A stretch of DNA of 64,000 nucleotides from Nocardia cerradoensis NBRC 101014 (GCF_000308535.1 NZ_BAFW01000002.1:1-64000); one strand, 5' to 3'; shown: positions 7,006 through 15,737, numbered from the stretch's first letter. Program-made: numbers and translations. The notes: generated from the letters alone by a model not told the origin.

Positions 7006-8163
7006 TCAGCGCTGCGGTGGAATCGGCGCGGGCGCCGCGCCCGGCAGCGGCGCCGGGGTGGACCGCCCGGAACTCGGCGGCGGCACCGGGGCCTGGCCGT
7101 CGATCAGCACATCGCCCTTGGCCGATCCGGTGATCGTCGCGAACCCGTCCTGAGAGCCCTTGCCCACCAGGCAATTCAGCTTGTGACTGCCGACCAGCCA
7201 GCTGCGGGCGTCGAGGTTGTCCCAGAAGATGGTCAGCGTCTTGTTGATCAGCGCGTCCTGACCGCCGAGGTAATCGCCTGCGGCACGGGCGCATTCGTCC
7301 TGCATGAACTTGTCCTGATCGGCGTTCGCCGGCGGGCCGCCGTTGAAGTGGGTGCCGAGATCCACCGTCGACATCACCTCGTAGGCGTGCGGCTGACCGC
7401 AGGGGACCGGTTCGTTGGTCGGCAGATTCTGATTGATGCCGATGCAGGTGCCCGGATCGAAGACGCGGGACTGGTCGCTGTCGCGCACCCGGCCCACGGT
7501 CTGCTGCGTCGCGCTACCCGTGGCGCTCACCAACTGCAATCCGCAACGGATGGTCCGGTCGCCGTTGCGCCAACCGGGTTCACCCGGGTTGACCATGCCG
7601 ACCACGAACCGCCCCCGCGGGTCCAGCCGGCCACCGAGGTACGCGGCCGCGGCCGAGGCGCAGTGTTCGTCGCGCAGTTCGCCGAAGCGCAGCGAATCGG
7701 GGAAGGCCGAGCCAGGCCCGAATTCGCGGCCCGGATATTTGCTCAGATCGATGTCCGCGGTCACTTCGAACAGATGTTTGTCGGCGCAGTTGACCTTGGT
7801 CAGATCCAGGGTTTTGGCGCTGGTCCAGGTGAGGCAGTCACCCGACTTGGCGGAGCCGAAGGCGGCGTCGGCGCGGCCGGCGGGCGCCTTGCCCGAGCCG
7901 GGATCGTGCACCTCCAGTCCGTGTGAACTGCGAAATCCCGAGATGGACAGCGTCACCAGCGCCGCCACCACGGCACCGACGGCGACCGCGAGTAATCCCC
8001 ACCGCAGCCGATGGGGATGCAGCGCCTTGCCGTCCTGACCGAAGCGTTTCCCGGCGCCCGGCAACGGGCGGCGACGGTTCGCCCCGGCACGCCTGCGGTG
8101 AGGCATGTCGGATTCTTCGTTTCCCGGTTCCGGCGCCGCTGGCGCCCCATCGTCGGAGGACAT
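7006..8163 (-). CDS. Septum-formation-type membrane protein (Rv3835-like)
   Basis: A 385-residue protein with a charged cytoplasmic head (about 1-50, with several Arg/Lys clusters), one membrane segment (about 54-76) and a large outside part. The outside part shows two repeats with similarly spaced Cys residues ('GDCLTW', 'CADKHLFEV', 'EHCASAAAAYLGG' and later 'GTCIGI', 'CGQPHAYEV', 'DECARAAGDYLGG'). This duplicated Cys-rich layout is that of the septum formation/DUF4190-linked family and of M. tuberculosis Rv3835. A Pro-rich C-terminus follows. A role at the envelope or division site is inferred from the family name only. Operon with the metallopeptidase. Confidence 0.8.
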   Translation of the reverse strand: MSSDDGAPAAPEPGNEESDMPHRRRAGANRRRPLPGAGKRFGQDGKALHPHRLRWGLLAVAVGAVVAALVTLSISGFRSSHGLEVHDPGSGKAPAGRADAAFGSAKSGDCLTWTSAKTLDLTKVNCADKHLFEVTADIDLSKYPGREFGPGSAFPDSLRFGELRDEHCASAAAAYLGGRLDPRGRFVVGMVNPGEPGWRNGDRTIRCGLQLVSATGSATQQTVGRVRDSDQSRVFDPGTCIGINQNLPTNEPVPCGQPHAYEVMSTVDLGTHFNGGPPANADQDKFMQDECARAAGDYLGGQDALINKTLTIFWDNLDARSWLVGSHKLNCLVGKGSQDGFATITGSAKGDVLIDGQAPVPPPSSGRSTPAPLPGAAPAPIPPQR

Positions 8164-8254
8164 CGCCGTCCATCATGGCAGGCGCCGCGCGGGGCCTGCC
8201 ACGATCGGTTCGGATTTCACCGGATCCACAGAAAATGCGGTGGACACCTCCCAC

Positions 8255-8260
8255 TAGGCT
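8255..8260 (+). promoter_or_regulatory. -10 motif TAGGCT, leaderless promoter of serS
   Basis: TAGGCT ends 8 nt before the ATG of serS at 8269. This helps reject the TTG two codons upstream as the start. Confidence 0.5.
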
Positions 8261-8268
8261 GATTGCCC

Positions 8269-9531
8269 ATGATCGACCTCCGATTCCTGCGCGAGAATCC
8301 CGAAGCGGTCCGTGCCTCGCAGCGTGCCCGCGGTGAGGACCCGGCGCTGGTGGATGCCCTGCTCGAGGCGGATGCCGCCCGCCGCGCCGCGGTCGCGACG
8401 GCGGACAACCTGCGCGCCGAGCAGAAGGCGCTGGGTAAGAAGGTCGGCAAGGCGTCCCCGGACGAGCGCGCGACGCTGCTGGCCCACGCGCAGGAGTTGT
8501 CGGCGAAGGTGAAGGAGGCCGAGTCCGCGGAGAACGCCGCCGACGCCGAACTCGACAGCGCCCACCGCGCGATCTCGAACGTCGTGCAGGAGGGCGCACC
8601 CGCGGGTGGTGAGGACGATTTCGTTCTGCTCGAAACCGTGGGCGCTCCCACCGAATTCGACTTCCCCCCGCGCGATCATCTCGACCTGGGCGAGTCGCTC
8701 GGACTGATCGATATGGAACGCGGCGCCAAGGTCTCGGGCGCCCGGTTCTACTTCCTGACCGGCTACGGCGCCCTGCTGCAACTCGGTCTGCTGCAGCTGG
8801 CCGCCCAGCGCGCGGTCGCCAACGGTTTCACCATGATGATCCCGCCGGTACTCGTCCGCCCGGAGATCATGGCCGGAACGGGCTTCCTGGGGCAGCATTC
8901 GGCCGAGGTCTACCACCTCGGCGACGACGATCTGTACCTGGTCGGCACCTCGGAGGTCCCGCTGGCCGGTTACCACTCGGGCGAAATCCTCGATCTGAGC
9001 GACGGTCCGAAGCGCTATGCCGGCTGGTCGTCGTGCTTCCGTCGCGAGGCCGGCAGCTACGGCAAGGACACCCGCGGCATCATCCGCGTGCATCAGTTCG
9101 ACAAGGTCGAGATGTTCGTCTACTGCCGTCCCGAGGACGCCGATGCCGAACATCGCCGCCTGCTGAACTGGGAGAAGGAGATGCTCGCCGCGATCGAGGT
9201 CCCGTACCGGGTCATCGATGTGGCCGGTGGCGATCTCGGCAGCTCGGCCGCCCGCAAGTTCGACTGCGAGGCCTGGGTGCCGACCCAGCAGACCTATCGC
9301 GAACTCACCTCGACCTCGAACTGCACCACCTTCCAGGCGCGCCGCCTGTCGGTGCGCTACCGGGACGAGAACGGCAAGCCGCAGATCGCCGCGACCCTCA
9401 ACGGCACCCTCGCGACCACGCGGTGGATCGTCGCGTTGCTGGAAAATCACCAGCAGGCCGACGGCTCGGTCCGGGTGCCCGCCGCACTGGTTCCGTTCGT
9501 GGGCCGCGAGGTGCTCGAGCCGCCGCGCTGA
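8269..9531 (+). CDS. serS: Seryl-tRNA synthetase
   Basis: A cytosolic class II aminoacyl-tRNA synthetase that charges tRNA-Ser (and tRNA-Sec where present). The 420-residue protein has the N-terminal coiled-coil tRNA-binding arm (about 25-105, heptad Ala/Glu/Lys) and then the catalytic core: '[10 protein letters not shown]', motif 2 around '[22 protein letters not shown]', and motif 3 around '[16 protein letters not shown]'. It begins with the classical '[12 protein letters not shown]'. The ATG at 8269 is chosen over a TTG at 8263 because of the family's N-terminus and the -10 spacing. It is divergent from the Rv3835-like gene, matching the Rv3834c-Rv3835 arrangement. Confidence 0.97.
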   Translation: MIDLRFLRENPEAVRASQRARGEDPALVDALLEADAARRAAVATADNLRAEQKALGKKVGKASPDERATLLAHAQELSAKVKEAESAENAADAELDSAHRAISNVVQEGAPAGGEDDFVLLETVGAPTEFDFPPRDHLDLGESLGLIDMERGAKVSGARFYFLTGYGALLQLGLLQLAAQRAVANGFTMMIPPVLVRPEIMAGTGFLGQHSAEVYHLGDDDLYLVGTSEVPLAGYHSGEILDLSDGPKRYAGWSSCFRREAGSYGKDTRGIIRVHQFDKVEMFVYCRPEDADAEHRRLLNWEKEMLAAIEVPYRVIDVAGGDLGSSAARKFDCEAWVPTQQTYRELTSTSNCTTFQARRLSVRYRDENGKPQIAATLNGTLATTRWIVALLENHQQADGSVRVPAALVPFVGREVLEPPR

Positions 9532-9627
9532 CGGTTGCGGCCCGGTCGCGGTGATGTTCGCGGCCCGGGCGCGGTGACTTCGGCCTCGAATCCGGCGGTT
9601 GTCACTACTGCTATGCACCGCGTTGTC

Positions 9628-9633
9628 TAGGCT
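9628..9633 (+). promoter_or_regulatory. -10 motif TAGGCT, leaderless promoter of the GGDEF-EAL gene
   Basis: TAGGCT ends 7 nt before the GTG at 9641. Confidence 0.5.
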
Positions 9634-9640
9634 GGACGGC

Positions 9641-11512
9641 GTGCGAGGACTCGGGTCTCGCGGCGATACCCGCACGCAGGTTCGGGCGGCATCGGCGCTG
9701 GCGACGGCAATGGTCATGGCTCGGACCACCGGGGCGTTCTACGTCATGGGTGGGGTCCTGGGCCTGCTGATCACTGCCATCGCACCGGGAGACGAGGGCA
9801 ACCGTCCGCTGGTCGGCTCGGCCGCTCTGGTCGCGCTGTTGCTCGGCGTGAGCCTGCTGATCTGGGGTCCTCGCCAGCCGCACTGGGTGCACCACGGGTA
9901 CGTCGCGGTGGCGACGGTGCTGGTCACCATCGCCGTGCACTGGTTCCCGAACACCGTCGGCGCGATCACGCTCGCCGCCTTCTACGTCTTCGTCGCCGCC
10001 GATGCCGCGATCTTCTTCGCCTGGCGGCTCGCCGGGGCGCATGTGGCGTTCGCGGTCGTGCTCTGTCTGTGGGTGGTGCCGTCCCGGGGTCTGCCCTGGT
10101 GGTCGGGCATTATCCCGGCCGGTATCACGGTCGGCGTCGGCATCGTGGTCGGCATCCTCACCCGGATGGCCTCGGACGCCGATATCGATACGCTCACCGG
10201 GTTGTTGAACCGCCGCGGTTTCGATCGCGCGCTCAGCAGCGCCATCGGACACGCCGGACGGACCGGGCAGGGTCTGGCGCTGGTCCTGGTCGACCTGGAC
10301 CGGTTCCAGAAGATCAACGATCATCTCGGCCATCGCGCCGGCGATGCCGTGCTACAGCGCGTCGGCGACACCTGGTCGAAACTGCTGGGCCCGGATCAGC
10401 TGCTGGCCCGATACGGCGGCGACGCGTTCGCGCTGTTGTTGCCCAACACCACCGAACAGGCCGCGATCCTGCTGACCGAACAGCTGCGGGCCGCGGTCAC
10501 CACGGGATGTTCCGCGGGTGTCACCTCCTGGCAGCCCGGCGAATCCGGATCGCTGCTGGTCAGTCGCGCCGATGTGGGTCTGTACCGGGCCAAGCAGGCC
10601 GGGCGCAACCGCACGGTGCTGGAGTCGTCGCGGCAGTTGCCGCTGGCGGTCGAACTGCGCGAGGCCATCGACACCGGTGCGCTGGACGTGCACTACCAGC
10701 CGATCGTGAGCCTCGGTGAGGACGGCGCCCAGGCGGTCGGCGTGGAGGCGCTGCTGCGCTGGTCGTCCAACGCACAGCCCGACGTGACCACCGAGGGGCT
10801 GATCCGGGTCGCCGAGGAATACGACCTGATCTCCGACCTCGACGAGCTGGTCCTGCGGCGCGCGTGTGCCGACGCGGCCCGGCTGCAACAGACCTTCGCC
10901 CAGCTCGATCTGACCCTGAACGTCAACGTCAGCGGTCTCGAATTGGCCGAGAGCAACTACGCCGACCGGGTCTCCGGCATCCTCGCCGATACCGGCTGGC
11001 CGGCCGATCAGCTCGTCCTGGAGGTCACCGAGAGCGAATTGGCCGCCGAATCCCAGACCGCCATCGCGAATCTGCACCAATTGCGCGACAGCGGCGTTCG
11101 GATCGCCATCGACGATTTCGGTACCGGCTACTCCTCGCTGAGCCGATTGGCCACCATCCCCAGCGACATTCTCAAGGTCGACCAGTCGTTCGTCGCCGCG
11201 ATCCGGTCCGATTCGCCCGCCCCGCCGCTGCTGGGAGTGATTGCGGCGCTGAGCAAGTCGCTGGATCTCCAGGTCATCGCCGAGGGTGTGGAAACCGAAT
11301 ATCAGGCGGCCGTGCTGACCGAACTCGGCTTCGCACTCGCCCAGGGCTATCACTACAGCGATTCGCATCCGGTCTCCGAGCTGATCAGCGATATGAACTC
11401 CAACCGCGGGCTCGTCGGTGCCGGTGCGACCGATCGGGAGCTCGCCGCCAAGGGGTGGATCCCGGTGGACAACAATGGTTTCGATCCGGAGGGCTCCATC
11501 CGTCGGAGCTGA
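9641..11512 (+). CDS. Membrane GGDEF-EAL protein (cyclic-di-GMP turnover)
   Basis: A 623-residue protein. The first 175 residues hold about six membrane segments. A GGDEF domain follows (about 185-335, starting 'DTLTGLLNRRGFDRAL') whose signature is GGDAF in 'RYGGDAFALL': the catalytic Glu is Ala, so cyclase activity is doubtful. The EAL domain (about 345-600) keeps Glu-Ala-Leu in 'VGVEALLRW', Asp-Asp-Phe-Gly-Thr-Gly-Tyr-Ser-Ser-Leu and Glu-Gly-Val-Glu-Thr. It should therefore be able to hydrolyse cyclic-di-GMP, with the GGDAF part perhaps acting as a GTP sensor. The start is the GTG at 9641 behind a TAGGCT box; an upstream TTG at 9599 is less likely. Monocistronic by spacing. Confidence 0.85.
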   Translation: MRGLGSRGDTRTQVRAASALATAMVMARTTGAFYVMGGVLGLLITAIAPGDEGNRPLVGSAALVALLLGVSLLIWGPRQPHWVHHGYVAVATVLVTIAVHWFPNTVGAITLAAFYVFVAADAAIFFAWRLAGAHVAFAVVLCLWVVPSRGLPWWSGIIPAGITVGVGIVVGILTRMASDADIDTLTGLLNRRGFDRALSSAIGHAGRTGQGLALVLVDLDRFQKINDHLGHRAGDAVLQRVGDTWSKLLGPDQLLARYGGDAFALLLPNTTEQAAILLTEQLRAAVTTGCSAGVTSWQPGESGSLLVSRADVGLYRAKQAGRNRTVLESSRQLPLAVELREAIDTGALDVHYQPIVSLGEDGAQAVGVEALLRWSSNAQPDVTTEGLIRVAEEYDLISDLDELVLRRACADAARLQQTFAQLDLTLNVNVSGLELAESNYADRVSGILADTGWPADQLVLEVTESELAAESQTAIANLHQLRDSGVRIAIDDFGTGYSSLSRLATIPSDILKVDQSFVAAIRSDSPAPPLLGVIAALSKSLDLQVIAEGVETEYQAAVLTELGFALAQGYHYSDSHPVSELISDMNSNRGLVGAGATDRELAAKGWIPVDNNGFDPEGSIRRS

Positions 11513-11550
11513 CCCGATCAGGGGTGCGGCATCGGCCGGTTCGTAACAAC

Positions 11551-11556
11551 TACCGT
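11551..11556 (+). promoter_or_regulatory. -10 motif TACCGT upstream of the DMT transporter
   Basis: TACCGT ends 7 nt before the ATG at 11564, which favours that start over the GTG at 11555, which overlaps the motif. Confidence 0.4.
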
Positions 11557-11563
11557 GGCGGAT

Positions 11564-12538
11564 ATGACCGCAGCCCGTGAACGAACCGACGTGCGGCGCT
11601 GGATCGGTGTGCTGCTGGGCCTGTGCTGTGGCGCCGGTGTGGCGGTCCAGGCGCGCATCAACGGTGATCTCGGCGATCGGCTGAACGACGGAATCGCCGC
11701 GGCGGTCATCAGTTTCGGCTCCGGTCTGATCCTGCTCCTCGTCGTCAGCGGTTTCAGCGGGCGGATGCGCACCGGTCTGGCCGCGATACGCCGCTCGGTG
11801 CACGCCGGCCGGCTGCGGTGGTGGCATCTGCTGGGTGGGTTGTGCGGCGCGTTCTTCGTTGCCTGTCAAGGGTTGTCCGTGGCCACGATCGGCGTCACCG
11901 CCTTCACGATCGCGGTAGTCGCCGGCCAGTTGACCAGCGGTCTCGTCGTGGACCGTCTGGGTGTGAGCCCGGCCGGAATCACGCCCGTGACGCCGGTGCG
12001 GCTCGGTGCGGCGGCACTCGCGGTCGCTGCGGTCGGTGTTGCCGCCCTGGGGCGCTCGGGCGGCGAATCCGGTTCCGGCGGGGGCGCGGCCTATCTGCTG
12101 ATCGCGTTGCCCGCCCTGGCGGGACTCGGTTTGGCGTGGCAGCAGGCGGTCAACGGCCGGCTGGCGACCGTCGGCGGGCCGGTGCCGGCCACCACGATCA
12201 ATTTCGCGACCGGGACCGCGGGTCTGCTGGTGGTGGAGGCGGCGCAGCTCGCGCGGATCGGTTGGCCCACCGGCTTTCCCACCGAACCGTGGCTCTACCT
12301 CGGCGGCGCGATCGGGGTCTTCTTCATCGCGGTGGCGGCGCTGATCGTGCGCTGGATCGGGGTGCTCCTGTTCGGCCTGACCTCGGTGTCGGGCCAGCTC
12401 ATCGGTTCGGTGGTCCTGGATGTCGTCGCGCCGACGGGCACCCGGCTGTCGGTGCTGACCATCGCCGGCTGTGTCTTGACGCTGCTCGCCGCCGCCATCG
12501 GCGTTCTCGCGCAGGGCCGTACGACCGAACGGGCCTGA
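11564..12538 (+). CDS. DMT-superfamily transporter (DUF606/YdcZ type)
   Basis: A 324-residue integral membrane protein with ten predicted helices arranged as two homologous halves, each opening with a Gly-rich helix and a 'GNRLATVGG'-like turn ('VQARINGDLGDRLNDG' in the first half, 'QQAVNGRLATVGG' in the second). This internal repeat and the 'TAFTIAVVAGQLTSGLVVDRLG' segment are typical of DUF606 transporters, thought to be small-molecule exporters. The substrate is unknown. A GTG at 11555 is in frame, but the ATG at 11564 has correct spacing from the TACCGT motif. It converges with the TetR gene with only 14 bp between stops. Confidence 0.82.
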   Translation: MTAARERTDVRRWIGVLLGLCCGAGVAVQARINGDLGDRLNDGIAAAVISFGSGLILLLVVSGFSGRMRTGLAAIRRSVHAGRLRWWHLLGGLCGAFFVACQGLSVATIGVTAFTIAVVAGQLTSGLVVDRLGVSPAGITPVTPVRLGAAALAVAAVGVAALGRSGGESGSGGGAAYLLIALPALAGLGLAWQQAVNGRLATVGGPVPATTINFATGTAGLLVVEAAQLARIGWPTGFPTEPWLYLGGAIGVFFIAVAALIVRWIGVLLFGLTSVSGQLIGSVVLDVVAPTGTRLSVLTIAGCVLTLLAAAIGVLAQGRTTERA

Positions 12539-12552
12539 ACGGCTTTCGTGGT

Positions 12553-13167
12553 TCAGGGCCGGAATGCGCGCAGCGTGTGCTCCACCAGCGCATCGGCATA
12601 CGCGTCGTCGAGCGGCCCGTACCGCAGCAGCCACCGCTGATACACCGGCGCGTACAGCATTTCGAGCATCAGGTCGAGGTCGGCGTCGGCGCGCACCTGC
12701 CCGGCCGCCTGCGCGCTGCGTAACCGTGCCTTCTTGGCGTCGTCGACGGGACGCCGCAACTGCCGGTCGTACTGCGCGGCCAGTTCCGGATCGTTGATGA
12801 TCTCGGTGTTGAGCGCCCGCACCGGCTTCTCGAATTCCGCATCGGCGAATTCCGCGACCGTCGCCCGCATCACCAGCTTCAGATCCGCCTCGATATCCCC
12901 GGTGTCCGGCAGCGAGATGCCCTCCCCGTCGGTGTCGCTCAGGTCCAGGAACGATTCGAAGATCACCGCCCCCTTGGAGGGCCACCAGCGATAGATCGTC
13001 TGTTTACCGACGCCCGCGCGTGCGGCGATCGCCTCGATCGAGACCTTCCGATATCCGACCTCGGAGAGCAGGTCGCGGGTGGCCGTCAGAATCGCCTGCC
13101 GCGACTTCTCGCTGCGCCGGGAGCCGGCCGGTTCGGATTTCGCGCTGTCGGACACGCGGTCGACCAT
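12553..13167 (-). CDS. TetR-family repressor of the adjacent SDR gene
   Basis: A 204-residue TetR regulator. The N-terminal helix-turn-helix spans about residues 20-66 ('ILTATRDLLSEVGYRKVSIEAIAARAGVGKQTIYRWWPSKG'-type pattern), followed by a helical ligand domain with a C-terminal TetR_C-like region ('LLEMLYAPVYQRWLLRYGPL'). The ATG at 13167 faces the divergent SDR gene across 104 bp containing two near-identical 15-bp palindromes. Autorepression and control of the SDR by a small ligand, possibly the SDR substrate, are inferred from this layout. Confidence 0.9.
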   Translation of the reverse strand: MVDRVSDSAKSEPAGSRRSEKSRQAILTATRDLLSEVGYRKVSIEAIAARAGVGKQTIYRWWPSKGAVIFESFLDLSDTDGEGISLPDTGDIEADLKLVMRATVAEFADAEFEKPVRALNTEIINDPELAAQYDRQLRRPVDDAKKARLRSAQAAGQVRADADLDLMLEMLYAPVYQRWLLRYGPLDDAYADALVEHTLRAFRP

Positions 13168-13184
13168 AGCAGTTCGCGCGAGAC

Positions 13185-13199
13185 GAGACGGATCGTCTT
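13185..13199. promoter_or_regulatory. TetR operator copy 1
   Basis: GAGACGGATCGTCTT, an imperfect copy of the palindrome at 13237, located 18 bp before the TetR start. The bases preceding both copies (CGAGACGA overlap) are also shared. Confidence 0.65.
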
Positions 13200-13236
13200 G
13201 ACAATTCCGGAAGCGATCAGCACACTATGTCGAGAC

Positions 13237-13251
13237 GAGACGGACCGTCTC
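13237..13251. promoter_or_regulatory. TetR operator copy 2, perfect palindrome
   Basis: GAGACGGACCGTCTC has two 7-bp arms around one base. It lies 20 bp upstream of the SDR start, over the expected transcription start. Its presence argues against an in-frame ATG at 13227 as the SDR start. Confidence 0.72.
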
Positions 13252-13271
13252 ATGAAGAGAGGATGTGGGAT

Positions 13272-14093
13272 ATGACCACCGGTAAGACCTGGTTCATCAC
13301 CGGCGCTTCCCGTGGGCTGGGGCGTGCGTTCACCGAAGCCGCCCTGCAAGCCGGTGATCGAGTGGTCGCGACCGCCCGCGATGTCGAACCGCTACGGGAT
13401 CTGGGCGCCGCACATCCGGATCGGCTGATCCCGCTTCACCTGGATGTGTCGGATCGCCGGGCCGTGTTCGAGGTCGTCGCTCGGGCCGTCACGCTGGTCG
13501 GTGAGCTCGACGTCGTGGTGAACAACGCGGGCGGCATGCTCTACGGCATGGTCGAGGAGGCGAGCGAGGACCAGATTCGCGCGCATCTGGATGTGAACTT
13601 CTTCGGCGCGGTGTGGGTCGTGCAGGCCGTGCTGCCGCAGCTGCGCGCACAGGGACACGGCCGCATCCTGCAGGTCACCTCGATGGGAACCGCCGGCGGT
13701 ATGGCCGCGGTCGGCTACTACGGAGCCGGGAAGTCGGCACTGGCCTCGCTCACCGAAGCCCTGGCGATGGAGGCCGAACCCTTCGGCATCAAGGTCACCA
13801 ATCTCGAGATGGGCGGCTACGACACCGGCCTGTTCACCGCGGGAACGACCGCGACCGAGGCCCTGCCGCAGTACGAACCACTACGCGAGGAGCTGGCCCG
13901 CATGTGGGGCGACGAATCCGGCCCGGCGCCGAGTTCGGCCGCACCGGTGATCATGAAATTGGTCGAACTCGAGGATCCGCCGCGTCGTCTGATCGTGGGC
14001 GGCAATTCCTTCGATCAGGTCGCCGAACTCTTCGCGGCGCGCGCCGAGGGGTATCGAGCCTGGGAGTCGCTGAGCCGGTTGGCGCCCGGCTGA
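13272..14093 (+). CDS. Short-chain dehydrogenase/reductase
   Basis: A 273-residue classical SDR. The cofactor motif Thr-Gly-Ala-Ser-Arg-Gly-Leu-Gly (TGxxxGxG) is at residues 10-17, Asn-Asn-Ala-Gly at about 86-89, Ser of the active site in 'QVTSMGTAGGM', and Tyr-x3-Lys in 'GYYGAGKSAL'. The pattern after the first strand has Arg residues, favouring NADP(H). The substrate is unknown. The ATG at 13272 is preferred to the ATG at 13227 because the upstream region is the TetR operator, GAGAGGA lies at ribosome-site distance, and 'TTGKTWFITGASRGLG' is the usual N-terminus. Controlled by the divergent TetR gene. Confidence 0.9.
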   Translation: MTTGKTWFITGASRGLGRAFTEAALQAGDRVVATARDVEPLRDLGAAHPDRLIPLHLDVSDRRAVFEVVARAVTLVGELDVVVNNAGGMLYGMVEEASEDQIRAHLDVNFFGAVWVVQAVLPQLRAQGHGRILQVTSMGTAGGMAAVGYYGAGKSALASLTEALAMEAEPFGIKVTNLEMGGYDTGLFTAGTTATEALPQYEPLREELARMWGDESGPAPSSAAPVIMKLVELEDPPRRLIVGGNSFDQVAELFAARAEGYRAWESLSRLAPG

Positions 14094-14097
14094 GGGT

Positions 14098-14175
14098 GGT
14101 GAACTATTCGTGCAAACCTGAGCCTTCTGCGCGGAAATCCGCTCATTCGGGCCGAGTTTGCACGAATAGTTCACC
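14098..14175. repeat. Long inverted repeat between convergent genes, copy 1
   Basis: Two perfect 20-bp arms, 14098-14117 (ggtgaactattcgtgcaaac) and 14156-14175 (its reverse complement), surround a 38-bp centre. It sits between the convergent SDR and MBL-Rieske genes. A diverged second copy lies at 30638-30712. In RNA it would form a long stem and could end transcription from both sides. Confidence 0.8.
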
Positions 14176-14180
14176 CCTGT

Positions 14181-15737
14181 TCACAACTTGCGTGAACGAA
14201 GTTCGTGCCCCTTGGACGTCTTGCACCGCCCGCTCTCCAGATCCCACTGCCAGCCGTGCAGATTGCAGGTGAGCGTATTGCCTTCCACCACACCGAATTT
14301 CGACAGATCGGCCTTCAGGTGCGGGCAGCGTCGCTGCACTTCCCAGCCGGCGAGCTCGGTCGAGGCGGAATCGTCGTGTGCCTCGGCGAACCAGCCGTCG
14401 GCATAGGCGATGCGCTCGTCGGTGAGGCATTTGAAGAACGTGTAGAGGAATTCGTTGTAGCCGCCGATCCGCCACGCCTGGAAGCGGGTGGACAGGAAGA
14501 TGGTGTTCACCCAGTCGGGTTCGTTGTCGCGCAGCACGGTGCGTACCAGTTGCGGGGCGATGCGGAACCCGTAGCGGTACTTGCCTTCTCCCTCGATCGG
14601 TCCGCGCACCAGCCGCTTCGGGAAGTCGAGGACCACGGTTTCGTCGCCCATCACCAGCCCGACCGGATAGCCGATTCCGTCGCAGATCAGATCGCTCTGC
14701 GCCATGATCGGTTCGAACAGCTCCTTGAGCCGGGGCAGCAGCGGCGTGCCGTCTTCGGTTGCCCAGGAAGCCTTCTCGCGTTCCAGCACCGGCGCCATGC
14801 GCTGCGCCATCCGCTCGATGTAGCCGGCCTTGTCGTCGTAGATCTCGGCCGGATCGAACGGATGGGTCAGATCCAGTTCCTTTCCGCGCACATCCGCGAC
14901 CGAACCCGGAATCATCAGCACCCCACCGGAATTCCCGTGGATGCGCATCTGCTCGAGGAACACCATCTGGTCCGGGAAGATATTGCCGTTGTCGGCGGAG
15001 TAGCGGTTCTCGCCGTCGTCGTTGAGGTAGCGCAGTTCGTCGTCGAGGAACACCGGCGGACCGGCCGAGGGCACCACCCAGGTCGCGCCGACCTGCTCGA
15101 TATAGCTGCGCGCGCGGTCCATGCCGCGCTGACGCTTCTGCTTGCCGAAGTTGGCCTTGGTCTTACTCGGGATGTCGTAGACCATCGGGTACCAGATGGC
15201 GCCCGAATACTGCAGCAGGTGGATGTCGATATGGCCGAACTGCTCGTGCAGGACGTCCATATCCACCGGCCGGGCGTCGTTCATGTTGAAACACACGGTC
15301 TCGCGATCGGAGACGACCAGACCCGAATCACCGATCGGCCCGTCGGCCGGCGCGCGCAGCGCGATGATCATGATGTCGAGTTCGTGCCCGTCCCGGCCGG
15401 TGATCGTGTGCTTGACCGAGTCCTGGGTTTCGAAGAAGGTGTGGAAGCCCAGTTTCTCCAGTTCGCGCTGCAGATCCGGCACCGGATAGTCCGGCAGCAG
15501 GACGGTGGCGTCCTTGTTCACGTGGTCGAGCAGATTCTTCGCGTCGAAGTGGTCGCGATGCAGGTGCGAGACGTAGAGGAAATCGCAGTTGCCCAGTTCG
15601 TCCCAGTCCAGCCCGGTGTTGTCCGGAAACGGGATCCACGACGCGAAATAGGCCGGGTTCACCCACGGATCACAGAGGATCGTCCCGGCCGCGGTGCGGA
15701 TGTGGAATCCGGCATGTCCGACGCTGGTGATCTGCAC
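14181..15737 (-). CDS. Metallo-beta-lactamase fold fused to a Rieske [2Fe-2S] domain (Rv3818-like)
   Basis: A 518-residue protein. An N-terminal metallo-beta-lactamase-like domain carries the metal motif His58-x-His60-x-Asp62-His63 in 'SHLHRDHFD'. A C-terminal Rieske centre has Cys471-x-His473 and Cys491-x2-His494. This layout (MBL core, long middle region, Rieske tail) resembles CMP-N-acetylneuraminate hydroxylase-like proteins and M. tuberculosis Rv3818 in size and place. A redox or hydroxylation role is inferred; the substrate is unknown, and sialic acid itself is improbable here. The GTG start at 15737 follows an excellent AGGAGGGA. It points away from the ABM-like gene, so the region 15738-15933 must hold divergent promoters. 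Confidence 0.85.
   Translation of the reverse strand: MQITSVGHAGFHIRTAAGTILCDPWVNPAYFASWIPFPDNTGLDWDELGNCDFLYVSHLHRDHFDAKNLLDHVNKDATVLLPDYPVPDLQRELEKLGFHTFFETQDSVKHTITGRDGHELDIMIIALRAPADGPIGDSGLVVSDRETVCFNMNDARPVDMDVLHEQFGHIDIHLLQYSGAIWYPMVYDIPSKTKANFGKQKRQRGMDRARSYIEQVGATWVVPSAGPPVFLDDELRYLNDDGENRYSADNGNIFPDQMVFLEQMRIHGNSGGVLMIPGSVADVRGKELDLTHPFDPAEIYDDKAGYIERMAQRMAPVLEREKASWATEDGTPLLPRLKELFEPIMAQSDLICDGIGYPVGLVMGDETVVLDFPKRLVRGPIEGEGKYRYGFRIAPQLVRTVLRDNEPDWVNTIFLSTRFQAWRIGGYNEFLYTFFKCLTDERIAYADGWFAEAHDDSASTELAGWEVQRRCPHLKADLSKFGVVEGNTLTCNLHGWQWDLESGRCKTSKGHELRSRKL

Noticed and set aside
10352..12985. Very long open minus-strand frame (877 codons) opposite the GGDEF-EAL, transporter and TetR genes
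   Set aside because: It spans three well-supported genes, has Arg/Gly/His-rich composition typical of antisense frames in GC-rich DNA, and has no recognisable motif.
13227..13271. Upstream ATG of the SDR gene
   Set aside because: It would place the TetR operator inside the coding region, and the extra residues are charged and not family-like.
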